Positions 34,575 through 43,294 of a stretch of 64,000 bases of DNA are shown piece by piece (within the stretch, counting starts at the first letter, position 1; each line of letters starts with the position of its first letter). A program made the translations under genes and the position numbers. The notes below the pieces were generated by a model that was not told the DNA's origin, did no database searches, and worked only from the letters and a program-made list of their open reading frames with translations. This DNA is from CAYGZM01 sp964354365. GTDB lineage: Bacteria > Planctomycetota > Phycisphaerae > Sedimentisphaerales > Anaerobacaceae. The DNA lies in contig CAYGZM010000002.1 of NCBI GenBank assembly GCA_964354365.1, forward strand, positions 1 to 64,000, written 5' to 3'.

Positions 34575-36926
34575 TCAGTTTTGCCTGGCCACGGGCGAAG
34601 TCTGGGTCTTGATCAGCTCGGTCTTAACAATTAGAAGACCTACCGCCAATTGCGGGTCGGACGTGAGGGTCTCTTCGATTGTATGCTTTTTGAGCTCCGG
34701 ACGGTCCGCCGCAGGCGGATTGCGACCCGCCTGAACCAGCACGTCATTATCTCTTTGCACGTCAATCATCTCCTTAAGCTCGTCGCTTCTGATCTCAACC
34801 TCGACGTTCGGCCCGACGCCCCAATCCGTCCTGCCCAGCTTCTTCATTGCCTCCTGGCTTTCGACCCGCTGGCCCGACGGCAAGTGATAATACGCCATCG
34901 TGTATTTGAGCTGCGCGCCGCCGCCGGGGTAGTGTGTTATGCCCTGCACGCTGCCTTTGCCGTGAGTCCTGGTCCCCACGAGGATCGCCCGGTTATGCGC
35001 CTTGTCCGCCAGCGCGCCGGCCACAATTTCCGAGGCGCTGGCCGAACCGGAGTTTATCAACAAGACAAGCGGATAATTCGGGTGCGTCTTGCTCTTGTGC
35101 GCGGTCGAATAGGACGGCCACTTGCCAAACCCCGGCCCGGGCTGGGTCTTGACTATCAAACCATCGTCGAGAAACTTGTCCGTCACCGCCACCGCACTGT
35201 CCAGGAGCCCGCCCGTGTTGAATCGCAAATCCAGAATCAGCCCCTTCAATCCTTCCGTCTCGAGCTCAAGCAGGACTTTCTCCATATCCGCGGAGCTTTC
35301 CGCCGAGAAGCTGGTCAGCCTGATGTAGCCGATCTTATGCGCCTCGTCAACCATATACCGCCAATCGCCCGATTCGGTCCGTTGCCAGCCGCGAATTGTC
35401 GGGACCGTTATCTTGTCTCTCGTGAGAGTAATGTCCTTGGTCTTCTCCTCGCCCGGCCGCTTTATCGTCAGCGAAACGTCCGTGCCTTTGGGCCCGGTTA
35501 TTTTATGAACCGCACAAATCAAAGTCATATCTTTGGTTTCGAGTCCGTCCACTTTTTCGATAACGTCCCCTGCGTCAAGCCCGGAATTGTACGCCGGGGT
35601 GTCCGGCAGAAGGCTGGCTACGGTCAACAGGCCCTGACGCCTTGAGATTTCGATGCCGATTCCCGTGAACTCATTCGTCATCATCTTCTCGAAATCCTGC
35701 ACTTGCTTGGGCCAGACCATCACCGTATAGGGATCGAGCGCGGACATCGCCGCCTCGGCAAACTGGGCGATCAGGATCGACTCCGGCAGTTGCACAATAG
35801 TCTCGCTCAGTGTCAGGACCCGGTCGAAGACTTCCGTGAATTTGACCTTGTTGAACCCCGTGACCGTTTCGGTCATCTCGTCCTCGACCGCCGCCAGCGC
35901 CGCCGACCAGGCCATCAGCTTCTGCTTATCGGGAGGCGAAAAAGATCCGCTCTTAGCCTTATTCGGCTCTTCATCGTCCCGCCCCTGCTCGGAATCGTCG
36001 CCCTTTTTTTGCGAATTCTGACTAAATGCCGAGGGTATCGCCATCACTTCGGCCAGCAGATTGCACCGGTTGATTGCCTTGTTTGCCATTTCTCGGTAGT
36101 CGATCATGTTCACGTAGTTCACGCTCAACGCATAAATCGCCCGCTCAAACATCTCCCTTTGCACGCCATCATAGCGCTCCTTGCTCGTTTCACAGGGGCT
36201 ATCCTCAAATGAAGCGGCAATCTGGGCCTTGTCCAGAAGCTGCTCGGCATAATTCGAATACGCCTCGTTGTTGGGGTCGATCTCCCCCAGCCAATAATAG
36301 CAGTTCGCGTATGCTTCGAGCCATTTACCGTCCGTCTCGAAGGCAGCGGCGCGATCTATGGCTTTTTGAATCGTCTGTTTGACGAACTCGTCGGCAAAGA
36401 GCTGCTTGCTCTGAGTCTCGTCGGCGAACTCACGGGCCCTGGCGACGACCGAGAGCACGAGGGAAATATTATTGGGATCGTTCGGGTCCACATCATTTGC
36501 ATCGTTGGCGTCTTTGATGCTGTTCGCATCGACCCCTCTGCGGAATTTCTCGAGCTCGGCCAACTTTTCCTTGTACGCAGCTTGCCGCGCCAACAGACGC
36601 CGTTGATTGATGTCGTTGTATCGGCTGACAACCTCGGCTAATTCCGAAAGGAGTCGGCCCTGGGACTGCTCGGCTGATCCCGGTTTGGCTATGAGCTGCG
36701 TCGCCGCATCGAACTTGCCCTGGCGGATCAGGTCGCAGGCTTTGTCAACTGTGCTGGATTCGACCGTTTTGGGTTCTGCGGTTTTGGTAGTGGTTTCGCA
36801 CGGGTCCAGGACAACCGGCCTGGCTGCAAAAGCGCACGCGCACGACGAAAAAACCACAGTCGCCAGCCAAACCAGCCACGTTTCTCCGGCTTTACAGAAC
36901 CTTCTTCCTGACTTTTCCGACAACAA
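34575..36926 (-). CDS. S41 C-terminal processing protease with long N-terminal domain
   Basis: 783 residues from a TTG preceded by AAGGAG at 7 bases; a longer reading begins inside a dispersed palindrome and is rejected. A hydrophobic signal (WLVWLATVVFSSCACAFAA) leads to a ~350-residue helical N-terminal region, with a DANDANDVDPNDPNN linker. Next is a PDZ domain (GIGIEISRRQGLLTVASLL, AGDVIEKVDG) and the S41 core with LILDLRFNTGGLLDSAV, catalytic Ser in NSGSASASEIVAGAL and Lys in GTRTHGKGSVQ. It acts in the periplasm on C-termini of envelope proteins (CtpA/Prc type). It is longer than CtpA (~400) and near Prc size. Confidence 0.88.
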   Translation of the reverse strand: MLSEKSGRRFCKAGETWLVWLATVVFSSCACAFAARPVVLDPCETTTKTAEPKTVESSTVDKACDLIRQGKFDAATQLIAKPGSAEQSQGRLLSELAEVVSRYNDINQRRLLARQAAYKEKLAELEKFRRGVDANSIKDANDANDVDPNDPNNISLVLSVVARAREFADETQSKQLFADEFVKQTIQKAIDRAAAFETDGKWLEAYANCYYWLGEIDPNNEAYSNYAEQLLDKAQIAASFEDSPCETSKERYDGVQREMFERAIYALSVNYVNMIDYREMANKAINRCNLLAEVMAIPSAFSQNSQKKGDDSEQGRDDEEPNKAKSGSFSPPDKQKLMAWSAALAAVEDEMTETVTGFNKVKFTEVFDRVLTLSETIVQLPESILIAQFAEAAMSALDPYTVMVWPKQVQDFEKMMTNEFTGIGIEISRRQGLLTVASLLPDTPAYNSGLDAGDVIEKVDGLETKDMTLICAVHKITGPKGTDVSLTIKRPGEEKTKDITLTRDKITVPTIRGWQRTESGDWRYMVDEAHKIGYIRLTSFSAESSADMEKVLLELETEGLKGLILDLRFNTGGLLDSAVAVTDKFLDDGLIVKTQPGPGFGKWPSYSTAHKSKTHPNYPLVLLINSGSASASEIVAGALADKAHNRAILVGTRTHGKGSVQGITHYPGGGAQLKYTMAYYHLPSGQRVESQEAMKKLGRTDWGVGPNVEVEIRSDELKEMIDVQRDNDVLVQAGRNPPAADRPELKKHTIEETLTSDPQLAVGLLIVKTELIKTQTSPVARQN

Positions 36927-36956
36927 TGATTTACTCCTTAACAAGCAAAACAAAGG

Positions 36957-36982
36957 CTCCTGCAAAATTGCAGGTTAGGCCT
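36957..36982. repeat. Half copy of the 44-bp palindrome
   Basis: Carries TCCTGCAAAATTGCAGG followed by TTAGGCCT, matching one arm and the centre of the 6374-6417 palindrome, plus flanking ACAAAGGC; the other arm is absent. It contains its own CCTGCAA-AA-TTGCAGG inverted repeat. It lies between fba and the S41 protease gene. Confidence 0.8.
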
Positions 36983-36997
36983 GCTACTCCAACTTTA

Positions 36998-37942
36998 TCA
37001 AACACACTCGGCCGCTTTTCCGGCACATCCCAGAACGTGCAGCTTATGCTTGACCATAGCCTTGATGGCGTCTCTGCCGGGCCCCAGATAGTGCCGCGGG
37101 TCGAACTCGCCCGGCTTTTCCGCAAAGACCTGCCTGATCTTGGCCGTCAGCGCCAGCCGCAAGTCCGTGTCGATATTGACCTTGCAGACAGCCATCTTTG
37201 ACGCCTTGGCCACGGCTTCTTCCGGCACACCCATTGCATTCGGCATACTGCCGCCGTATTTGTTAATCAAATCAATGAATTCTTTCAGCACACTGCTCGA
37301 GCCGTGCATAACCAGCGGGAAGCCCGGAAGCCTCTGGCCTATCTCCTCTATCACGTCGAAGGCCAGTTTGGGCTCGGTCTTGAACTTGTAGGCGCCGTGG
37401 CTCGTTCCGCAGGCAACCGCAAGCGAATCGCAGCCGCTCTTTTCAACGAATTCCACCGCCTGATCCGGGTCGGCCACGTGCTTGCCGACATCGTCCACCC
37501 CGACCACGTCTTCCTCGATACCGCCCAACTGCCCAAGCTCCGCCTCAACGACCACATCCCTCGGATGTGCGTATTTCACAACCTTTTTGGTTATGGCGAT
37601 GTTTTCCTCGAACGGCAGGTGCGAGCCGTCTATCATTATCGACGTGAATCCGTCATCCACAAACTGCTTGCACGTCTCGAACGTATCACCGTGGTCGAGA
37701 TTTATCGCGACAGGAATGTCAGGGTTCTCCTCGACGACAACATTGATAATCGCCTTGAGATAGCCGATCTTGGCGTATTTGCGGGCGCCCTTGGAGACCT
37801 GCAGGATAAGCGGGGCCTTCTCCTCGGCAACAGCGTCTATAATGCCCTGCGTTATCTCCATATTGTTCACATTGAATGCGCCGACGGCATAGCCATTCTT
37901 ATAGGCCATCTCGAACATCTTTCTGGTATTGACCAATGCCAT
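36998..37942 (-). CDS. fba: Class II (zinc) fructose-bisphosphate aldolase
   Basis: 314 residues; AAGGAG precedes the ATG. Signatures: YAVGAFNVNNMEITQGII, NLDHGDTFETCKQFVDDGFTSIMIDGSHLP (zinc His and Asp), VEAELGQLGGIEED, ACGTSHGAYKF, and LVMHGSSSV with a second zinc His. It cleaves or forms fructose-1,6-bisphosphate in glycolysis and gluconeogenesis; tagatose-bisphosphate aldolase (GatY-type) is the closest alternative, but the length and motifs suit Fba. Monocistronic between the LptD-like and protease genes. Confidence 0.9.
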   Translation of the reverse strand: MALVNTRKMFEMAYKNGYAVGAFNVNNMEITQGIIDAVAEEKAPLILQVSKGARKYAKIGYLKAIINVVVEENPDIPVAINLDHGDTFETCKQFVDDGFTSIMIDGSHLPFEENIAITKKVVKYAHPRDVVVEAELGQLGGIEEDVVGVDDVGKHVADPDQAVEFVEKSGCDSLAVACGTSHGAYKFKTEPKLAFDVIEEIGQRLPGFPLVMHGSSSVLKEFIDLINKYGGSMPNAMGVPEEAVAKASKMAVCKVNIDTDLRLALTAKIRQVFAEKPGEFDPRHYLGPGRDAIKAMVKHKLHVLGCAGKAAECV

Positions 37943-37987
37943 AAACACTCTCCTTATAATTGTTCAAACCTGTGTTGTAGTGAAAGA

Positions 37988-38012
37988 TTGCCCGGCCTTG
38001 CGCCTTGGGCAA
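37988..38012 (-). terminator. Weak hairpin after the LptD-like gene
   Basis: TTGCCC (37988-37993) pairs with GGGCAA (38007-38012); on the minus strand it is followed by TCTTTC. Loop of 13 bases, short U-run: possible intrinsic terminator. Confidence 0.35.
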
Positions 38013-38042
38013 CAATCACCTGTCGCTACTCAATCATAATTG

Positions 38043-41015
38043 CTAATAATCCACTGCCGAGCCGCCAATCCTTCTATACCGGCTCCCCCCAATTCCAAGG
38101 TCCGAAACACCCTGCGGCCATATACTGAACATAATAGCTTGCTCATCCAGCGACTCATCCGCACTGTACGTAAGACCCCAGTACATCCTGTGATACTGCC
38201 TCAGCAAAGTAATTTCGCTGCCTATTGTTTCGCCGTAGTCAAAATCAATCTGCTGCGAGAAGACGACCGTATAGCGCGGGTCCAGCACATAAGTAATTGC
38301 AAAGACGAACGCATTCGAGCCTTCCTGCAGCTTCATGCCCGTTGTCGGATCGTTAACCGTAATACGCCTTAGGTATCTGCTGCCGACGTAATAGCTCAAA
38401 TCGGGCCATCGCATGTGCGAAAAGCCGATATCAGACTGCTGCACCACACCGCTTTGCATGTCGAAATTCATACCCGACAATACCGCGGTGGTATCGCTCA
38501 GCCGCCAGCTATAGTCGGCACCGATGTAGTTGCGCCTCACCCCGTACATGCTCATGCTGCGTCTGTCCCATTGGGGGACCGCGGGGGTGGACGTGTTCAC
38601 CATCGGGATAAACGGCCTGTTCCAGAGGAACCTGTCCGCCCCGGCCGAGGCGTCGTCGGAGTCATCGACCCAGGTAACGTCCGTATCCAGCCGCATCCAG
38701 TCAACCGTCCGCCGCATGCTGCCCGTGCCTCGCTTGGTTTGCAGCCGTTGAGATAAACCTACGTTCAGCGTATCACGTTGTTCAATAACGGATTCATTTT
38801 GAGTATAGCTGACGGCTGTCAAATACGGCCTCACGACGTGCCGCAACTGGTCGATGTCCCAGAGCCGCGATCTGGCGTCCGGGAAAACCTTCCAATACGG
38901 CTGGGATGATACTCGAACGCCCGTCTCCCCGTACCAAACGTTGTCCTCCCGCGCGCCCGTGCCGCCGTCGAGCTCTCTATAAAAGCCCATCCTGTCCTCA
39001 TACGCCACGGTGCCGGCGACAAACGGAACTACTCTTAGCTTGCCCACCGAGAACGGCATATCAACCTCGTTGCGCGTTGTTGCAAAGGAAAAGAACTGTT
39101 GTGGCCCCGGCGTCTTATTCGAGGAGGCATAGCGCTGCCGGAATCGGCTGATCTGGGTATCGCTGTAGAACGTCAGCCGGTCGTTGAAGAACGACTGGCC
39201 CGTCCGGTGGAATTCGCCCGTCGGAAGCTCTTCGAGCTTATCGACAAAATCGTTTATCCGCACCTTGGCCAGAAACGAAAGACCCCAGTTGTCCTCTATT
39301 CGCTTGAGATGGAGCAGCGTCTCCTGCTCCTTGCCCACGTCGTACTCGTTGCGATAATAGCTCTCTAGGAAATTCAAATCGGATGAATAGCTGATCTCGC
39401 CGGTGAGCTGCCAGTTATAAGGCAAAAACTGCCTGTGCTGCCAGAGGAACCGACCTCGCAGCTCACGGGGCGCCTCAAGATTCCTGCGGCTCGCGTGTCT
39501 GCCGAGCCTGTCCTCGCCCCTGTCGTTGATTATATAACCCAGGACCCTGCCGAAATAGTCCTCTCTGGCGTATTCGATATCCACGCCCGTGCCGACGCCG
39601 CGCTTGCTGTAGTAATCCACGGCAAGAGTGCTTTCCGTGCCCTCAGGCTCCTGGAGGCCGAGCAGCCTGGCAAGATACCATCGTGTTTCAGCCGTGTAGC
39701 CCCACCTGCTGCTATGGCCGACGCGTGCGCTCTTGAGCGGAGTATCGGGCCTTTCCAGATTGCTCCGCAGGCGGGGCAGACGCAAGAGCGTCATTCCATA
39801 TACGTTGAAACGCACGTCGCGCATCTCGGCGTCGTAGCTGCTCTTTGTGGTCCCGCCCTTCTGCGCATCGGCAGCGGTCGTATCGGTGATGCTGATGCTC
39901 GATACGTCGAGCGAAATCTGCTGCTTATGGAATTCATCCGTCGTAACAGTAACGTCCTCGGCCTCGAATTTATTCTCCGCCACCTGTCGCATCTCCTTGG
40001 CCCGGACATAGATGGGAATACCCTCGGATTCGCTGAAATTCCTCATCTCGGCGTTTTCGACAATCGCCTTTTTCCGCTCAAAGTCATAGTAAAGCTCGTC
40101 GGCGCGAATCGTCCGCTGTCCCTTCGTCATCAAAACGTCGCCCGATAAGTAGATGCCCCTGACGGCGCCGGCGGCCAGAACCTCCTCGGGCTGGGCCTTG
40201 TTAGACCCCAGGCCTTCCATAGAATAAAATATCACTGCGTAGTCCGCCTGGAGCTCGAGAAGGCCGCCTTTTTCATCCTGCTTCTGCCACAGATAGAACC
40301 TGCCCATCACCGTTGCAATATCCGTTCCATCGGGCGTCTTGGCCGACTCAAGCTTCGGCCTGTCTTCGCCCGCCGGCGATAGGTTTATCGGGTACCTGAA
40401 CTGTGGTTCTTTTGTTTCCGCGGCCACTTTCTCCGGGGGCTTGTTCGGCTCCGGCTTCACGGGCGCCGGCTCCACTTGCGCCGGTTTCGCCGCTTTAATG
40501 ATGTTCTGCCCGACTCCCGCTGTCTGCAGGCCGTCAATCGCCTTTTTGTAAAGAGGAAGCTCCTGAGGATCGGCAACGTCTCTTTTGTCCGCGGTGACAA
40601 GGACTTCGCCGCTGACGCTGAACCAGACTACCATTGCACCGCCGCTCTCAAGGGCCACTTGGTTCAAATCGGTGGTCTTGGACACCGCCCCCTTTTTCAC
40701 TGAGATGCCGCCCTGAAGGTACACTACTGCCTCGTAACCGGCACGACCCTTTTCGACAAGCTCCGCCGGCAGACTGCCCAGCCATACCACCGCGCTGCCG
40801 CTGGAGAACTGATTGGCCCCAATCGACATCGAAAATCCGTTGCCGAATACGAGAGTATGCTCACCGCTGGCGAGCCGGTGGCTTATGAGCTCCGGTCCCC
40901 GCAGGTGCAAATCCTGGCCCACAAATACCTCGACCGTCTGAGACTCTATGCCCAGTGAGGCCGGCCCGCACACAGCGATTAGAAGACCCAGAATATACAC
41001 CGTCTTAGTTTGCAT
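38043..41015 (-). CDS. LptD/OstA-like outer-membrane protein
   Basis: 990 residues. Signal peptide (TKTVYILGLLIAVCGPAS), N-terminal beta-rich OstA/LptA-like domain (QDLHLRGPEL, AAGAVRGIYLSGDVLMTKGQRTIRADELYYDFERKKAIVENAEM), then a large beta-barrel region rich in aromatic strand patterns (GVDIEYAREDYFGRVLGY, GEISYSSDLNFLESYYRNEYD, YVGSRYLRRITVND, GLTYSADESLD). The order and the 'RADELYYDFERKKAIVENA' segment fit the LPS-assembly outer-membrane protein. The family assignment is by architecture; the plug-region sequence is diverged. There are no lptE, surA or pdxA neighbours. An earlier ATG at 41045 is possible but lies in repeat sequence. Confidence 0.75.
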   Translation of the reverse strand: MQTKTVYILGLLIAVCGPASLGIESQTVEVFVGQDLHLRGPELISHRLASGEHTLVFGNGFSMSIGANQFSSGSAVVWLGSLPAELVEKGRAGYEAVVYLQGGISVKKGAVSKTTDLNQVALESGGAMVVWFSVSGEVLVTADKRDVADPQELPLYKKAIDGLQTAGVGQNIIKAAKPAQVEPAPVKPEPNKPPEKVAAETKEPQFRYPINLSPAGEDRPKLESAKTPDGTDIATVMGRFYLWQKQDEKGGLLELQADYAVIFYSMEGLGSNKAQPEEVLAAGAVRGIYLSGDVLMTKGQRTIRADELYYDFERKKAIVENAEMRNFSESEGIPIYVRAKEMRQVAENKFEAEDVTVTTDEFHKQQISLDVSSISITDTTAADAQKGGTTKSSYDAEMRDVRFNVYGMTLLRLPRLRSNLERPDTPLKSARVGHSSRWGYTAETRWYLARLLGLQEPEGTESTLAVDYYSKRGVGTGVDIEYAREDYFGRVLGYIINDRGEDRLGRHASRRNLEAPRELRGRFLWQHRQFLPYNWQLTGEISYSSDLNFLESYYRNEYDVGKEQETLLHLKRIEDNWGLSFLAKVRINDFVDKLEELPTGEFHRTGQSFFNDRLTFYSDTQISRFRQRYASSNKTPGPQQFFSFATTRNEVDMPFSVGKLRVVPFVAGTVAYEDRMGFYRELDGGTGAREDNVWYGETGVRVSSQPYWKVFPDARSRLWDIDQLRHVVRPYLTAVSYTQNESVIEQRDTLNVGLSQRLQTKRGTGSMRRTVDWMRLDTDVTWVDDSDDASAGADRFLWNRPFIPMVNTSTPAVPQWDRRSMSMYGVRRNYIGADYSWRLSDTTAVLSGMNFDMQSGVVQQSDIGFSHMRWPDLSYYVGSRYLRRITVNDPTTGMKLQEGSNAFVFAITYVLDPRYTVVFSQQIDFDYGETIGSEITLLRQYHRMYWGLTYSADESLDEQAIMFSIWPQGVSDLGIGGSRYRRIGGSAVDY

Positions 41016-41390
41016 AACTCTTGCATCCCGTATCCCGTCTTGCATCTGACGAGATACACGTTTCAACTCAAAAATCAAAGTGCAAAATGCAAAATTGAGG
41101 AAGTCACTGCCGCAAGGCGGCAGTTCCACATTTTTGATATTTGATTTTTGACTTTTGCATTTCTTATCGCAACCGTTCGGCATTGGAGCCGATATTTCCC
41201 GCAGATTATAGCCGGTTATCACGTCAAGGCCAGCAAAAACCACCCCAATAATATAGCGGCAACTTGATTTATCCGGGGCTTTTCAGTAAAACGGCCTTGG
41301 AAATCCCTCGATTTTCTCGTATTGTCGCCTCGCTGGAGGCCTTCCGACGAGGCGAAAAGGGTCTCCGCACAGAGTTACAGGACCTCCGAT
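41016..41390. other. Gap with A/T-rich repeat, LptD-like / small-protein genes
   Basis: 375 bases between divergent genes. A repeat occupies about 41046-41165 (separate entry). The rest (41166-41390) has no gene; the leader of the 41391 gene lies here. Confidence 0.55.
41046..41165. repeat. Inverted A/T-rich repeat with GC hairpin core
   Basis: Left arm CAACTCAAAAATCAAAGTGC and CAAAATGCAAAATTG; right arm TTTTTGATATTTGATTTTTG and CTTTTGCATTTC, which are inverse partners in wording. The core ACTGCCGC (41106-41113)-AAG-GCGGCAGT (41117-41124) is a perfect 8-bp hairpin. The A-rich vocabulary is shared with 1611-1706. It resembles interspersed elements of large uncultured-bacterium genomes; origin unknown. 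Confidence 0.55.
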
Positions 41391-41669
41391 ATGGCTAAAG
41401 ATGACTATTCAGAGTACCAAAAGGGCGTAATATCAGGCTATTACAATAACCTCGACACCATATTGCTCCAGAAGCTGAGCGAGCTGGTAACAGAGCTCTA
41501 CTTGGCCGAGACGCCGGCCCGCCGAGACCGGCTCTGGCAAAGGGCGCACAAGGCAATGCTCAAGCTCAAGGTCCAGCCGGCAATCGTCCGGCACATTATG
41601 GAAAAGCGGGACGTGGAAATCCTCGCCAAGAACCTAAAAGACTGGCTGAATCCGGGCAAGAAGAAATAG
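41391..41669 (+). CDS. Small conserved-looking helical protein
   Basis: 92 residues (MAKDDYSEYQKGVISGYY...). Charged and predominantly helical, no signal peptide, Tyr-rich start, basic end (LNPGKKK). Features: NLDTILLQKLSELVTELYLAE and HKAMLKLKVQPAIVRHIME. No recognised domain. The length, start and coding-like composition suggest a real gene. It precedes pilT by 228 bases on the same strand, but common function is unknown. Confidence 0.6.
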   Translation: MAKDDYSEYQKGVISGYYNNLDTILLQKLSELVTELYLAETPARRDRLWQRAHKAMLKLKVQPAIVRHIMEKRDVEILAKNLKDWLNPGKKK

Positions 41670-41897
41670 GAGGACGCAATTCCACCAGTGTTCGCCCCCG
41701 CTCGAGCATCAAATTAGCTCGGAAGGCGCGAAGATATAAAGGAACTGCCTTGGGCGCATGCCTGATTGTGGTTGCAGCGAGGAAATTACGCACTTGGCTT
41801 TCGCCGCTTCTGCCGATATACTTTTTTGCCGATATAAAGAAAGACGTCTGCAACAACCATAATCGCATTCTTGCGCCGGTTTTCAGTGGAGACGAAT

Positions 41898-43034
41898 ATG
41901 AGTGCAGAATACTCTGCGTCAGCAAAGGTCTATACCGCCGCGGATCTCGGCGATTTCAGCATTCTTGATCTGCTCGCCTATTTCCAGGAGCACGGCGCGA
42001 TGCGCGTCTCGGACCTGCACCTTAAGGTCGGCGCCCCGCCGACGTATCGCATCGACGGAAACCTCGTAAAGCTCAAAGGCCCCGCCGTAACCGCAGATGT
42101 AGCGAAGCGCCTTATCTATCCCCTCGTCAGCGAGGAGAACGCAAGAAAACTCGATATTCAGCACAGCATTGACTGTTCGTATCGGCTCGGCTCGCTTCAG
42201 TTTCGTATAAACATCTTCAAGGACAACGATGGGCTCGCCGCAGCAATCCGCGCGCTGTCGCTGGACATCCCGAAGATCGAGGAAATCGGTTTCCCAAACA
42301 ATATCTGGCAGGATATCGTTAATCGCAAGCACGGCCTGGTCCTTCTGACGGGCATCACCGGCGCCGGCAAATCCACAACCATCGCCTCACTAATCTGCCA
42401 AATCAGCGAGAAAAACGCCTGCAGAATCATAACCATCGAGGACCCCATAGAGTACATTCTTCCGCAGAAGCACTCGATCATCTCACAGCGTGAGATCGGA
42501 AAAGACGTCAAGTCGTTTTTGCAGGGCCTGCGAGAGATGCTTCGCGAGGACCCCGACGTCATATTTGTCGGCGAAATGCGAGACCCCGAAACGATAGCGA
42601 TGACACTTATGGCCGCCGAAACCGGGCACCTCGTCTTCTCGACGCTGCACACACGGGACACCACCGGAAGCATAACGCGAATCCTCGATTATTTCCCTTC
42701 GGGCCGGCAGGCCGAGGTGCGCAACCAGCTTTCTCTCGGACTTGCATACGTCGTCAGCCAGAAGCTCATCCCCCGAAAAGATGGCAGGGGCCGGCTCGTG
42801 GCAATGGAAATACTCAACAACAACTACGCCTGCGCCAACCTCATACGCACCGGAAAAATCGAGCAGATGTACACCCAGCTACAGACCAAAACACGCGACA
42901 GGCCCGACGAAAAAATGATTGCCCTCGAAAAGCACCTTGCTATGCTCGTAAAGCAGGACAAAGTCGAGATGCTCGAGGCCAGAAAGTGGGCCAACAACAT
43001 CAAAACCTTCACCGACGCAATGCAGCAGGGCTGA
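41898..43034 (+). CDS. pilT: PilT-type retraction ATPase (twitching motility)
   Basis: 378 residues; GGAG lies 7 bases before the ATG. N-terminal PAS-like domain (VSDLHLKVGAPPTYRIDGNL) and RecA-like core: Walker A TGITGAGKSTT, Asp box IITIEDPIEYI, Walker B REDPDVIFVGEMRDPETI, His box GHLVFSTLHTRD and GRLVAMEIL. PilT family; the AIRAL/AxxTGHLVFSTLHT sequence is typical of PilT/PilU. It would retract type IV pili. No pilus operon is adjacent, though a type II secretion operon with related parts lies 10 kb away. The extended N-terminus to LAYFQEHGAMR is a little longer than E. coli PilT. Confidence 0.9.
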   Translation: MSAEYSASAKVYTAADLGDFSILDLLAYFQEHGAMRVSDLHLKVGAPPTYRIDGNLVKLKGPAVTADVAKRLIYPLVSEENARKLDIQHSIDCSYRLGSLQFRINIFKDNDGLAAAIRALSLDIPKIEEIGFPNNIWQDIVNRKHGLVLLTGITGAGKSTTIASLICQISEKNACRIITIEDPIEYILPQKHSIISQREIGKDVKSFLQGLREMLREDPDVIFVGEMRDPETIAMTLMAAETGHLVFSTLHTRDTTGSITRILDYFPSGRQAEVRNQLSLGLAYVVSQKLIPRKDGRGRLVAMEILNNNYACANLIRTGKIEQMYTQLQTKTRDRPDEKMIALEKHLAMLVKQDKVEMLEARKWANNIKTFTDAMQQG

Positions 43035-43130
43035 AAAGAACAGGGTCCGAGCATCTGTCCGCCAAAGGCGTCTAAGGAAGTTATGTCGCGGCAGAGACCT
43101 CCTTCGAGAGATGCCCCAAGAGCAGAACTC

Positions 43131-43196
43131 GTAGTGTGGGGCTTGCCCCACCGAACCTGCGCGGGCGAAGTGGCGGGCTGAAGCCCACCCTACCTC
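43131..43196. repeat. GC-palindromic repeat cluster (GGGGCTTGCCCC, GGGCTGAAGCCC)
   Basis: TGGGGC-TT-GCCCCA at 43136-43149 and GGGCT-GA-AGCCC at 43175-43186, with AGGTAGGGTGGG wording on the reverse strand. Similar in style to the elements at 29331 and 34487. Intergenic between pilT and the ABC-F gene. Confidence 0.5.
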
Positions 43197-43294
43197 CTGT
43201 CTTGATCAGGAGCTATAACGTTTCTCAGTGTTGGGAGCAAACCGGCTGTTCGACGCTTGTACAAAAGGAACTGTACCCAAAAGGTTCGTGATCT

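Noticed and set aside
34650..35645. 331-codon plus-strand frame
   Set aside because: Mirror of the S41 protease gene; the minus strand has PDZ and catalytic Ser/Lys motifs.
36927..36965. 13-codon N-terminal extension of the S41 protease
   Set aside because: It begins inside the dispersed palindrome copy; a TTG preceded by AAGGAG 7 bases upstream is a better start.
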